From positions 33,388,557-33,452,556 of the forward strand of contig JANCRA010000008.1 of assembly GCA_024362935.1 (NCBI GenBank): a DNA stretch of 64,000 nt. Reading direction: 5' to 3'. Shown piece by piece: positions 13,951 to 28,100 of this stretch. The notes under the pieces were generated by a model. That model was given only the letters and a program-made list of their open reading frames with translations, had not been told where the DNA came from and did no database searches. The stretch's first letter is position 1; each line of letters starts with the position of its first letter. The stretch is from Setophaga petechia (lineage: Eukaryota; Chordata; Aves; Passeriformes; Parulidae). The translations under genes were made by a program, and so were the position numbers.

Positions 13951-16900
13951 AACTATAGATATGACACAATTAGATATGGCCCATAATTGCAGATTCAGAG
14001 CCTTTTTATTCCCCTGAGATGCCTCATCCCTTGTGCTAGGAAATGCTCTGCAGGCTTTGAATTGAGCCTGGGATCTATGCTCAGAAGCAATTGTTAATTT
14101 GTACTTGACAATGTTCATCTCATATGTACAGTAGGTGGGTGGGGGAGTTTGAGGGCTTTCAAATTGTGTGGAGGAAAGGAAAAAAATAGACTTTGTTCTG
14201 TATTTAGAATTTGAAAGTGATAAATCTCTTTTATATTCTCTAAGTTACAACGTGGATATGGAGCGAGAGAGATTTAGATTTTAATCTTTTTACTGAAGTA
14301 AAATAATTAAAAGGGTTTCACAAACTCATTTATTTCCACATGAAATATTCTATTTCAGGAAGGCTTGAGAAAGTGTTTCAGAAGTTAGCGATTTAAAGCA
14401 AGCAGCTGCATACTGATAACAGGCACTGCAGCTTTAGATCACAGGAATCCACTCAGCAAAGGAACCAATTTTTCTAATTTTGAAAAACAAAAAAACCCCA
14501 CTGGCTAGAGTGCTTGCCTGAAATTAAAGCATGTATCTGCTTATTTTGCAAGAGAAATAGTAAAAAAATGGGTTCAAAGAGATGAAGCTCTTTTCATATC
14601 TCGCAGATTATAATTTATTGCTAAGGCAAGAGCCACTGAATTCTTCCTCCTCTAATTACTATTAATTTGTGAGATACAGATAGAAAATGTGCCACTGTTC
14701 ATATGGATATTTGCAATACTGACATTTTGCTTACTGTCCAAGCTGTTCCCACTGAGGGAGGATTGGATTACTTATATGCCTCACCCTCACTGCAGCACTC
14801 CCAGGGCAGTCCTGAGAGGTGCCTGTGACTGGGCTCAGAGCACAGACTCCACCACCACAAACTTCTGATGAAATAAGCGCGTGGAATTAATTCTTAGCCA
14901 TGTGGTAACCTGTTCTTGCACCTTAAACCCTGGCAGCTCAGCTTTATCAAATGACAAAAGGCTTTTATCACACGAGTCAATGCTTAGACGGAAAATGTGA
15001 TTGGGAGAACTGGTAATAGCTTACCAGTCAGCTTGCTCAATCCATTTTTCTGTCCTTAGACTTGTCAAGCATGAAAACAATCAAATCCTGGCAGCATTTG
15101 CATTTGATGTCCATCCAGACCAACTTACTGAGTAATAGAATTATCTTGGTCTGACATTTGAGGTCACCAAAAGGGTTTCTGGGCCAAAGACGCCACCATA
15201 AAACATCTCAGTCAGGGCTCCTTGATGGCCCATCAGGATAAAAACAGCTTCTTTCTGCTGCGAGGAGTTTTCACCTACAGATGTCTATTGTAACATGTGG
15301 GCCCATGGTTTTCTTGGCAACTTTTCAAAACTGCCCTTTTCTAAAATTGTTTCCATACTCGTTGAATAGTTGGACGTTCGGAGTTGGGCAGACTTGAAGA
15401 AAAAAGGTCTATGAAAGGGAATTTGGGGTTCAGAAAGCCACACATGTTATCAGTATTTTAATTTGCCCGAAACTCAGGCTTAAATCCAGAAGGAATTGTT
15501 AAATACTGTAGTCTTCTGTAGATCACAGACTTTCATACAGGCACCCTTTGTTGAGCCTCAAATTGTCAGTTTGATTAGTCATTTCTTCCATGTGAGATTT
15601 GATTGTTGATTTGAAGACATACAGACGTGGAAAGCCCTTCACTTCTCTTCCCAGTTTGTTCCAGTGGCTAATCAGCCTTACTTGATTCTCAATTAAGTCT
15701 GCCTGATGCTGGCTTCCAGCCACCTATTCTTCCAGTGCCTTTCTCATGGAGTAAGACAGCTTTGGGTAAGGCAGGGCCAGGCACTGGCACGCTACGTCCA
15801 CCCAAGCATTGCTCTGCAAGAATACTTGGTGGCATTTTTAATTGAAAAACTCTTTGCATATTTATTTAAATGAATTGAAATAAAAAACCCAGAAAAACAA
15901 ACCACAGCAGATTAGTGTTTCATACAGAATTTTAGAAGGCATTGTGCTCTATAAACATGTGGTTTTATTTTAATGTTTCTCTAGGCAGATATTACTGAGA
16001 ACTGACATAATAAAAAAAAAACCTATGTATTTGTTCTTCTGCTTTGTATAATAAACATCTGCATTCTTTTCTGCCTCAAGTGTCTGCTTATGTAGTTAGA
16101 GAAATCCTCTACATAAGGAGTAGGCCAGAACAGTACTGAAAACTCAAAAGAAACTCCAGATGACAGTCTGACTAAAGAGAATGAAATAAACCTATCTCCA
16201 ACACCAATCTGCAACAAAACTCATGCCAAAAAAACCCCTTGAAGACCCAGCCATAGCATTCAATGACTATATTTTCATTAGAAAATTGTTTATTCTCTGC
16301 AAAACATACTCTGAAATCCAGATGGACAGAGAAACTTAGTCCTCAGATACGCAGAAAAAATAGGAATTACTCAAAAATGTTAAACATACAGTAGATAGAA
16401 GAATTAAAAAATCTGTGTCTGCATCAGCTTGAACTGATGTAAGTTTTGCTCTCAGTGCTAAGACATGCTTTACTGTTTGATTTAAATATTTCTGTTTCAG
16501 AGTCCCCTGAGATTCAAAGACTGCCAATGTCATGCCTTGTCAACACCACTGTTGTGAGGTGGATCCATTGGCTCTGTGTTTGAAGGCTGGGGTTGGGAAG
16601 GATGGCAAGATAAGGACATGCCAACAGTTTAAGACAATCCACCAACCTCAGAACCCACAGAGATGTTAAATCAGGCAGAGCCCAGGGGCAAGGACAGGAA
16701 AAGTAAAAATTTTAAAACACCCTCCAAAGAGCTTCCCAAGAACTACTCTTGAAAGTTATTGTCATCTTTCTAACTCAAGTTTCAAAGACCCCTACAAATC
16801 AAACTGGCCAAGATTTATTTTAATAATTGATTCAATGGCCTAACTTCTTGTATTTGTTCTCCACCATGGAAGAACAACACTGCACTAAAGTAATTGTTGT

Positions 16901-19900
16901 GAATGGATCAATTACACAATTACCATTAGTGCAGTTGTCTAATTAAGCCTTTTCACAGAGCTAAAGAAAATCAAAGACAATCCATGCACATTAATGTGCT
17001 GTACCTTTTCTGCAGGATGCTCTGGCATTGCATTAAGCGCTATTTCTAATGACTGCCTGCAGCAGATTTAAACCCTGGTTGAGTTGAAAAAAGAAAAGAT
17101 AATGTTACTTCAACCTCTTACAGTCATCTGGGTTTTGTTTTCATCATATTTCAGAAACATTCACATGCTTTCCATACATTCTTTAAGGGTATTTTTGTAA
17201 CATAAAGTTCTCTTTTCTGAGGTCATTCATTTTAGTTCTGGAGCAGCCATGCTGATGAATGGGAGATGAAGGGGCATGAGAACTTACTTGCCCATTTAAT
17301 CACAAACTATAAGCAATAAAATGTACTCCCCAAGTACTAAGAATAGTTTGGGTCCAAATCTTATGTATGGAAAACTAGCTGTTTGCAGGGCTACTGATGA
17401 GTGCCAGTCATGGATCCAGCTCCTCTGGGATTTCTAAGCCTTTCATGCCCTCTGTGCACCTGCTCACAGGGCAGGTCTGGTACTGCCTGAAGCCGTGCAG
17501 GCAGCACAGCCACCACAAACCTTCCTGTTAGATGGGTTCTGTGCCAGCTCTAGCTCTGGCAGGGATGGGGAGGTTGTGCTGGCATGTCACCTCATCTTGG
17601 GATGCTAGAGGATCAGCTTCCAGATATCCAGATACACAACTGGAGGAATATACTTTTTGGCAGTGATCACACATCATTGGGCATGAAAGGCTGTAGGAGC
17701 TGGAAGAAAGGTAGTGGTGCAGCCAGGGAAGGAACATCATCTGCCTGAAATCAGCATCACATTCCCTTAATCTGGAAAAATGCTGGAAAAAACCACTGCT
17801 CTAAAAGACATGTTCAAACTCCCTCTTTCAAAGTAAATACTGAAAGAGTAAAAATCTGGAAAATTTCTTGGTCCTCCCTGGATCTTTGTTTGGACAGATA
17901 GAATTGTGGAAGCCAAGACAGGGGTAAGAAAACACTGATTAGTGACAGAGATTTCTGTCTGGGAAACTAAGAAAACATCAGGCTGGAGTAAGACTGTGGG
18001 AGAGACCAAGCCTTGAGGGAGAAGCTGGCGCTGTCTGGTTTTCTGGGATGCACTGGGCTGCTCATAAATAGATTTCTGGCATGTACTCACAGACAGAATT
18101 AACTGGTCCTGGGCTCTCCCTGGCCTGGGAGGGAATCATCTCCATGCAACTCATGTAGCACCATGAACCAAACTGCATAATCACTTCAAGCCTGTGATAG
18201 GGAAATGGAGGGATGGGCATCAGGACATTATGGGAGGCATCCAGCTGGCCAGAGCCTGAGTACCAAGTGGGATCAGCACTTTAAAGCATAGGGTTTGCAT
18301 TCAAACAAAGATAATTTGTGTTAAGATCTTTTCTCATACTGTATCCAAGGGGAGTCTGAGGCACAGCAGGCAGAGTCCTGCTGTCTGGCCAGGGCTGCAG
18401 CTGTGTCACACTGCCTGAGAGCCCTGCCATCCCAGGGATGTCTGCCCACTGGTGATGATGGTGATGGCACTGCATGGCTGGGCTGACACTCCTGGCCAGA
18501 GAGACACTGGCAGGCTCAGGGACACCCTGGGGCAGGCACAGGGAACCCCAAGGAGCTGCAGTTGTGGGTGACCCGCTTGGGAGCAGAGCAGGAGGAAAAG
18601 CAGAGAGCAGCAAAACGTCACCACAAATGGGAGCTGGCAGCTTTGTGAGACAACACACTGTCAGCACAAGCAAGAAGCAATAGAAGTTGGTGAAAAAAGA
18701 CCAAGGATAAAAAAGACATGAACAAACACACGAGCAAAGACATGAGCTGAATACCTATGCTCACAGTTTTAAGTAATTTTTTTTTTTCTCCAAGAAATGT
18801 TAGAGGGAAAAGATAAAAGAAATCTAATGTGTTTGGTAATGAACAAACAACCTCAGTCTCAAAAGACCAAAATGGGAAAAATAAAGCTTATTTCAATTCT
18901 TGTTAGACTTCCTTTGGAAAAGACACCTGGCTCAGATGCTCAGAATGCATTTAATCACAACTGTCTTATTAAGCAAGACTGAGCAACCTCAACCATATGA
19001 AAATTGTTACTGGCCCAAAGAGGACTCACTAGGAATGACAGCCAGTCCCATTAATTATGTTCTGTAGAGCAATCCCAAATGTGCATTATTCACACTGTAG
19101 TTCTAAGCACATTGTAGCTCATGAGGCAGAGGTGGGAAGACCCTCATTTGGATGGAGACAGAGAACTGCACCTTTGGACTGAGCAAGCATAAACTGGTGG
19201 GAGAGAGGAGTGACAAAAATTACACAGAATTCAGTATGATTGATTAATTGCCTTTAATGCAAGTACCATAATCATAAATGGAGAGTTGATTAAATGTGCA
19301 AAGAGCTGGATGGGAACTGTGACATAGAACCAGTTGTAAATTTTGATACTCACCAGCTCTCTGTTCCTGTCCATAGTCTGTCCTCCAAAAATGTGTCTGT
19401 CCTGCTTGAGTATAAGCTCATCAGAACTGCAAGTACTGCATCCATTTATGAGTCAATGAGTCTCAAATTTTTACAGACTTTCTGAGCTTATGTGACTGCT
19501 ACTTCTAAAAATGAAAATTATTCTAAAATACTTGCCCTGATTATGCAGTAGCAGGCATGTGCAGTTGATCCAAAGGAGCTAAACTTTGCATCAAATTTCC
19601 CCTGGGCACTGTGTGAAACTGCACAATAAATGAGTGTTGCTGTAACTTAAACAGATACTGACTCTTCAGAGACATGAAAATAAAAATGTTCTGGCGTTAA
19701 AACGTGGCCCTGACAGGTCTATTACACTCTTCACAAAGTCTGATCATTTTCTTCTAACAGTAGCTCTCTTAAAAATTAATGATGCATGCTTTCCATGCTC
19801 TCTCATTGCCACTGCACGACTCAGTGGGTTCAGATGAGATTCCAGTTAGGCAGGCACTCAGTCAGGGGGGCGTATTCCCCCTTGGCAGGGAATGGGCTTA

Positions 19901-21646
19901 GTTCACCAAAAAACTTTCCTTCTCTTTACGTTTTTCTATTTAACTTACAGAGGCTTTCTGTGAGATCTCTTTTCTCCTTTCCAGTTGTCAATATGATTGC
20001 ATTAGATCTGCATCTTGTGTTTAAAATTCCATACAATAGCAAAAAAATATATTTTTTTAAAGTGAAGTTTGGAAAAAACCCAAATATTTCAAGAGAAATC
20101 TTTTTCTATAGCACATGGTAAAATTTCCATTAATATTTAAAATGATCCCAGTAGATGAGAACTTTTCTCCATAAAGCTGCAAAAGTTAAGGCATTCAGAG
20201 GATTGAAACTCCCAGCATAATTGTTACAGCAAATTCCCTCAGGTTTATTATCACTAACTAAAATTGCAGCAAATAAGTAGCTTTTAGCCTTTTAATTTAA
20301 GTCATTTAAAATAAATTGATCTTTGCAGTTGTATATCAAACATGTAAATGAGCTTTCTAAAGCAGTGTCTCTGTGATTTAACTCAACCTCTTGCCCACTC
20401 CCACCCAGCTGTCTCCTTCCAGCCCATAAAAGGCCCAGGAAAATAGGTAAAATAGGGAAAATGGGTGAAATTGTCATTCTGGTACAAAGGACAGCAGATC
20501 TGGCAGTGCCAGGGGAGTGCAGGGCATGAGGGAGTGTGGTTCAGCACCCCTCACCCAGCTGCACCCTCAGACTTCAGCAGATGCAGGCATGCCAGTGGCC
20601 AAGGGATGTGTGCTTACCCAGTATTCCCAGTGCACATGAAATCCCCAAACTGGTGTTGTTTTTCCCTTCGCATCTGAATGGTGGCTCATATTGTGTGCAC
20701 TTATACTGCTACCATCAATGGACTCATCTCCAAATGGGAATTAATGAATATGTATGATTAATGCCAAGCTGGGCTGGCTGGGTGCCCAGGTATTGGGAGC
20801 TTTGTGTTTTCCATTACTGGAATGCATTTACTGTCACTGGATGGGCAGATTTTGGATTTTATTGTTATTTTTCCTAAATTAAAAAAAAAAAAATCCTGCA
20901 GAGGTAGAGTATTCAACCAGTAGTATGAGACTGAAAAGTAATAACCGACGACAACGTGACCACTTTGAGTGGCATTTTACTTCGGGCATTCTTACAGGAG
21001 CTGCAAAATCTGATACACAATGAAAAGCTTTTGTCAGTCTTCAAAGCACCCAAACTCCCAGAAAACACAAACTTATGGAACTTATTTAAGTTATTAAGAG
21101 CCTTATTTAAGTCTCTCTTGCAATACAAGGAGAGCTACAGAACTTTCCTGGTTAACAAATGTTTGAATTTACACATACTTCAGTACTTCACAGTGCTGGC
21201 CACAAACACTAAAAGATGCAAAGTAAGCTGCAGAATGTTGTCTGCTTTACCAGGGTTCCATTTTAATTCTTCACATATTATTTTCCATTGTATAAATGGA
21301 AAATAAATTAAATTAATGTTCTGATTTTTTTTTTATTTTGAAGACTAAGAACTACATGTTATGATCTTGAATTATGATTTACCACCCCTTTTTTCCCTCT
21401 TCAGCAGAGGTTTAATTTAGTTTCATTTACCTCATGTGCTTTGAAATATCCCAGAGACAAGAAGCTTCAGCTGCAATAAAAATATTTCTGCTGCATAATG
21501 TAATAAAAAAGGCGACAAAAAAATTAAATGGGTACCTTTCTTTTTTGGATGTGTGGATATAGGGGTTTCTTGCTTGGACCTCCCAGAATAACCCGTCTTA
21601 TTTTTATTCTGGAAAACACTTTGGCACTGAGCAGTTTTAGCTGATT

Positions 21647-22190
21647 TCATAGAATCATAGAATGCTTTGGAAGGTACCATCAAGAGCATCAGGGACACCT
21701 TCCATTAGACCAGGCTGCTCAGAGCCCCATCCAACCTGGCCTTGAACACTTCCAGGGATGGTGCATTCACAGCTTCTCTGGGCAGCCCACTCCAGTGCCT
21801 CACCACACCCACAGTGAAGGATTTCCTCCTAACATCTGATCTAAACCTGCCTCTTACAGCCTAATGCCATTACTCTGAGTCCTATCACTCTGTGCTCTTG
21901 TAAACAGCCCCTCTCCCTCTCTTGTACCTTTGGCTGGAAGGCTGCCGTGAGGGAGCCCCAGAGCCTTCTCTCCTCCAGCCTGACTAACCTCAGCTCTCTC
22001 AGCCTGTCCCCATAGCAGAGATGCTCCAGTGCTCTGATTACCCTCAGGGCCCTACTCTGGACCAGCTTCAAAAGATCCACTTGCTTCTTGTGTTGGTAGG
22101 CCCAGAGCTGGATGCAGCACTCCAGGTGGGGTCCCATGAGAGCAGAGTAGAGGGGGAAAATCCCCTCCCTCAACCTGCTGGTCACCATGC
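21647..22190 (-). mobile_element. CR1 LINE 3' fragment, antisense
   Basis: Starts with the inverted CR1 3' terminus (two copies of TCATAGAA in tandem), then the standard inverted 3' UTR (CCATCCAACCTGGCCTTGAA) and the end of ORF2. On the - strand the peptide [19 protein letters not shown] followed by RLRELRLVRLEERRLWG is the C-terminal part of CR1 reverse transcriptase. It is 5'-truncated, as is usual for CR1, and no longer able to move. Confidence 0.9.
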
Positions 22191-25100
22191 CCTGGTACTC
22201 GCTGGCTGCACTGAGACAGGTGGCCAACTGCTTTGCAAGACAAATGTTCCTTCTTGCCAAAATCTGTGCTGTGATACTATGCATAATTAGGGGAAATGCA
22301 TTTTATTGGACTGTGGAAGCTGACAAGCATGTAACAACATGCTCTGTGTTTATTTATGTTCAAGTTCAGCTTTAGGTCACCCAGCCAGGTGACCACTTTC
22401 AATGCCCAGGCACCTGCAGGGCACAGACCAGTGATGAACAGGTAGGTCCTGGCACACAGAGAAGAGTCAAAGTTTTACCTTCACTACTGAGTTGTCATCA
22501 TCCAAGATTTCATGCCATAACCATTCTGCAATCTGCAACTACCAGCACATTCTCTTACTGTTGGTTTATTTAGATAGCAGCTGATGGTTTAATAGTATTT
22601 AATTAAGCCCAGTACAGTTAAAACCAACTAAGCTTTGGCAGCCACTCCTGTCATTGCAAATCGAATTTTCTATTGTGGACAAGGGAATCAGGGAAACAAG
22701 ATGAAAATTATCCCTCTTGCACCACCCCCTGATACTTGGCAACAAGGAACTTCCCAATGCTGCTGCCCAATCTGAATTCTCTGTACTAGAATAACATTTT
22801 TCACATGACACACACTCAGCATATTTTTAAACATCTCTTATGAAGCACAGCCATATGTATGTATGTGCATGTTCACACACGTGCTCTAATACATACAGAT
22901 ACGTGTGTGCATGTTTATATATAAATATACACACATATTTAGCTGTTAACACCATGGAACAGAAGTGTCTCTCTGAAAGTGATTATTTAATCCCACACAA
23001 AGAGCTTCCTTCAAGAAGATCAGACATATTAGCCTTCAGTACTTTTGAACTTCTCCCACTGGAACAAGCTTAAATCCCTTTTACGTGCTGGGTTAAATAA
23101 GAAATTTGTTGTCACTGTTTGGGACAATAAAAAATGGTTGCAAGCAGCTACGTGTGTTCCTGGTGGAACTAAGCTCTTTGAAAACAGTTCACACATATTT
23201 TCCAGCAAAGTTGGACTGCCTTGTTCCAGATTCTAGCACTACCCTGGGGGGATAAGATGTACAGTGTTTGCATCGAGTTCTGCACAGATCCAAGGGAAAA
23301 CAGACTTGTTCATCCTGGCTGCAAATTTTTAAGTGAGAGGTTGAGCTGCTGCTCTGGGCTGTGCATGGGTCAACAGAATCACACAGATTGCCAAGAGACA
23401 GAAGAATACTGTATGGTTTTCAGGGCTGGGATAAGATGTTTTCCTGAACTAGTTCAGGAGATGCCACAGTTCTACAGTACCTGGTTCTCCATGAAGGTAG
23501 GATAAGCACATTGGTACAAGAAAACATGCAGCCCAAAGTTCATAAAGTGCTATGTTTGCTAAGTAACTTTGTGATACAGTGGCATAATACTTCAAGAGAT
23601 CTTGATCTGACTGTTTTTAAACCACCTGGTTTGAACCACAAGCTGGTATGAAGTTGGCACCAAAGGAACTAAACAGCAAGTTTCCCTGCTGTTATAAGTA
23701 CCTATAAAATAATCTGTAAACTTTTAAACTGAGATTTGACAGAGGGCTTGAGTGTATGCCAATTTAAAGTACATAAAAATTCCCTCTGGCTTACATCTGT
23801 GAAGACAAGGGAGGATAAGAACAGTGTCAGCTTAGGAGCACACATGAGGAAAGATCACTCTCTGGAAATGTATATTTACTAAATATTGTGAACTCATCAT
23901 GAATACTTCAACTCAACAAATATTTGCTGAATCTTCTAATACAGAGGCCAAAGAAATCTTTGGCAAATGTAAATCTGAACCGACTTAGATATAGAATCAG
24001 ATGATTTGAGAACTGATGGCAAAGCTATAGAACACTATAAAACCCATCAGATGTCAGTGGGCAAGTGATGATTTTTGCCAGTAGGCCTCTTCACCAGCTC
24101 CTCATACCTGGGAATTGTTTTAACCTTTTACAATTTCACTTGTTCCCATGTGCATTTATATATTTTGGGACCTGTGGAGTAGTCTGTTTCTTTAATCTTA
24201 AAAAAACAAGCCTGCAGATATCACACATGGAAGCTCCAGGATGTTGAGGGTTCCTGTGCTTTGACAGGTTCTGGCACCTGCCAGGAGTGAGGGTGTTCTG
24301 CCCAGTTAGTGGGAGCTGATGAAAAGCAGAAACTGAGATGGGCTCTTACACACAAACAGTGAAGAGTAAGGCAGCAGCAAGGTCCCTTCAGCACCACCAA
24401 ATCCTCCCAAGGCACTCACAGCATGAACCCTCCCTCCCACAAGTGGCATTTCCATCACCACCACTCCTGCACCCTGTGTGGTTCCACCCCTATCATCACC
24501 TTCCCATGCATTTACAAGGAGTGGGTGAGTGGAGTAACAGGGCTCTTCCCCACAGTTTAAACCAGGAAGTAGCTGGAAATTTAGCACAGATGAGTAACTC
24601 AACTGTTTATTTAAATGGAACACACTGGAGATGAGGTAAATAAATTTCTCTGTATTTTCGGTTTTATTACAGATAACACAAAATGACATCAACATTTAAA
24701 ACGGCAAAAATAGTGCAAAATTGCTTCTGTGATAATACAAGACAAATGTTGGCAACCAGCAGCATTTTAAAAGCAACCATAGGAAACAGATCAGGCAAAG
24801 CCCTAGTTTATATAGCATGGCAGAAATGCAACTAATCTACAGGCTTTTCTCTGTAAGACAGGAGAAAAATCAGTTACATATAGTCAAATCTATGAAGGGT
24901 AACTAAACCACAGCATTTGAAAACTAGCCTTCTATACCAGCTTCCAGACAAAAGGCAAATATACTTTGATTTCTTGCTGAGCATATTGCACTAACTTCTT
25001 TTATTATTTGTTTTGACTTGGTTTAGGCTATGTTGACAGTCACCATTCAAGAAAAAAACAAAACAAAACAAATATTGTCACAGTAGCAGGACAAAATCCA

Positions 25101-28100
25101 GCTTGGAAAAATGAAGTGAAGATAAATACAGCTATTGCAACATAAACTTAAAAAAAAAATTAGTTTCATAAAGGCCATAAGGTTCCATTGTATCAAGCCC
25201 TTTAGAAAAAAAGGTTTGCAAATGCATGTCCAAAACAAGTGTAAATTACAGTTCTGTAAGATTTGAGCTTAGGAGCTAGTGTGACATTTGATTCTTCTTT
25301 TCCAGATAGCGTAATAATATTCATTTCACAGCAGTGATTATGAGGCAACAATTTTATATATGTGTCTATAAGGTTGAAGTAGGTCACTGAAGTCACACTT
25401 ACAGCAATAAAGTTCTCAAAAGGCAACTACAGGTTCTCTATGGACTACTGAAGAATGGGGTTGTCAATTAAACTTAAAAACATCTTTTACAGAGCAGATT
25501 CATATCTGAAAAGTCATCAAGAAATACAACAAAAAATAATGAAGCTTGAGTCAAATCCAGCCTTTAAATTATTCATGTAGGAATAAAATTGTTTATTTTT
25601 CAATCATTTGACTTGACAAGGAAAACTTATTTGGGAATGTTTTACTGATGAGTCAAACTGGCCTAGACACTAGAAAATTAAATATTTTATCTTTAAAAAC
25701 TCAAGTAGAAACAACAACATAATTTGGAAGAATGATTAACTGCATAAGCAAGTAGTAGGACATACAAAATGGGATTAAAAAACTAAACAATTTAGTGAAA
25801 TTTTCAAATGCATTAGAGGCTTATTAACCTAATCTGTCTGAAGCAGTTGATGATACATGGATTCACTTGACTGTATTTAACCCTCAAACTTTCTTCCAGA
25901 AACAGCTACCAACGACAAACAGCAAAATACACAAAGTTCAGAGATTCTCAAGTATGTTACTGACCTCTTGGGAACCTGAATGGAGGTTCAGAACTGCTTC
26001 AGACACAGAAAAAGTTTACATCATAGAAGAAAACACAAGACAACTAAGAACTCTATGGCTAATACGAAGGAAAAAAATATTGCTGCATTCCCACATCTAT
26101 ATCTGCATTCTGTTTACAAAGTTTGGGTTCAGGGCGTTGAAATTAAATGTCTGCATTTTTATACAGAACAAGAAAGAGTTCTCTCCATCATAAATATGTG
26201 GTATTATGTACATATATATACAAAGGATATTTATCCTTTCTCTTAGATCTTGGCTTTTTAAATTTAAAGCCCTCAAAATATCACAGCCAGTTGTGGAATT
26301 GGAAGAAGGAACTTCTGTTGCAGAAGTCTATTCACACCTTCTCAACCTTTGGCTGAGGTCAGGCAGGTAACCACATTCTTAGCTCTACAAGAAAGTAAGA
26401 GATGGAATCTTAAGGTACCATTCTTTAGCATTTATAAATGGTCAACCATGCAATAAATTAAGTACTAACCTGAATCAATCCCATAGAAATGGAAAATGGA
26501 GAGGTTAACAGAAAAAATATTACAACAGCAACTCTTTTTTGGGTACTAAGGTACCAACAACCTACTGATGTACACAGTCTAAAGGTTATTTCTGCTACTA
26601 GATTTGGTTAGGATATTTCCCCCCATCATAAAAGAAACTGCTTTCTCATTGAAAGAGTGAACATTTTCACAATCTTTTTTTAAATGAAATCAAGTATTTT
26701 CACTACATAGGAAAGATATTATTTTAGCTACTATTTCACATGAAAAAAACATTTAAAAGATAGCTTTGTGGAAATTTCTGTAGAATAGCCTTCAAATTAT
26801 AAGATAAATTCCTAAATGTTGGTTTGAGGGATGCCTCTTTTAGAAGAAACAGTCCAAGAGATCTCAGCCCAAAGCTGCTGAAAACATTTTAAATAATTCC
26901 AGTGGTGTGGACCACCTACCTTACTATTATATTCACACAACATCCTAACAATAGTGGCAGCAAATACTTTCAGGTGAAATCCTGTTATTGTCTGTGATGA
27001 ATTTGTATCTTCTTATTTGTTAAATGAAATTTGGCAACTGAAACCAAAGGTCAGTAGCATCTCACTGCAACACAGGAGCAGAACAGCAGGAAGAGTTTTG
27101 CAGATCAGTGGAAAAAGCCTGAAGTCTCAGAGTTGACATTTTTAATATGTCTGGTTTTCCACCAACAATTGCAATGCTGCAAATGCTTCTTTAAAAACAT
27201 CTTTCTGTAGTGCTGTGCTTTGGAAGCTCTGCTCTTCTGATTTGTCTTAGAAAACAAATTTCCCTTTCACAGTTGTTTGTGACCTTGGAAATGATAGGGT
27301 GACTTTTATTAATAAAGAACTAAGCATGGAGACTGTTAGTATTAGAATCAAATGTTCAGCTCCTTAAAATGTTAAATATTTCTCTCACATTTCTTTACTA
27401 ACACGCTCTAACAAAACAAAGAAAAAAATTAGGATTATGTTGTGATTTCCTGGATAAGTCAAGAGGCTGTGCAACTTGGCATATGAGTCATAAAAACTAA
27501 CCCTTTTTGCAAGATAATTGTAAAAAATGAGGGTTTTTGTAATGAATTATAGAACAAAGTCCTGCTGACTACATCACTGAATTCCAGTGTAAGGACTTCT
27601 CACACATAAATCCTGCTACACAGTAAATTGGAAAACTCACAAGTAATTCCCAAGTGTTCAAATGAAAACATGCACTCTGAATGCATGTGTAGTAATACAT
27701 AATGTAGGAATTTAGAGCCCAGCTATTCAGAATCAAAACTGTAGGCAAGAGTCCAACAGCAGAAGTTGTTTTAGCTCTAGTTCTCTTTTTAAATCATCAA
27801 CACCAATGAAGACCCCTTACCAGTGGGATTCTTGGAAATCATATTTTAAACACTGTATGGAAAACACTGTTTTCTTTCAGAGGTTTAAGCATTATCTACC
27901 ATGATCAACTTGATGCTGTGGCATTTAACTCATAAATTAAAAAAAAAATCAGAGTATCAGAGTAAAAAAAAAGTAAAGTTCTGACCATTCACAGATACAC
28001 CACTTCTGCACATCAATCCTCAGTGAAAGCCACAGATTTGGACCTGTGGGTATCTGTGCTGATCACTAGAACAGATCACCTCTGAAGGACCATGCCTGAA

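Larger units (their letters stand above)
8326..21646. other. Intergenic DNA, no gene recognised
   Basis: No exon, RNA gene or retroelement could be supported apart from the poly(A) run at 9038 and the microsatellite near 13.9 kb. Human DIPK1C, which I recall as the next gene after C18orf63, was looked for by its kinase-like motifs and not seen. Conserved non-coding elements cannot be judged without an alignment. Confidence 0.55.

Noticed and set aside
20956..21306. 116-codon + strand frame rich in Leu, Asn and Lys (NLWNLFKLLRALFKSLLQ)
   Set aside because: Looks helical, but no family match, no flanking exons and AT-rich composition; treated as chance.
21841..22284. 147-codon - strand frame with reverse-transcriptase-like sequence
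   Set aside because: Not a host gene; it is the 3' end of the CR1 ORF2 and is listed as part of the mobile element.
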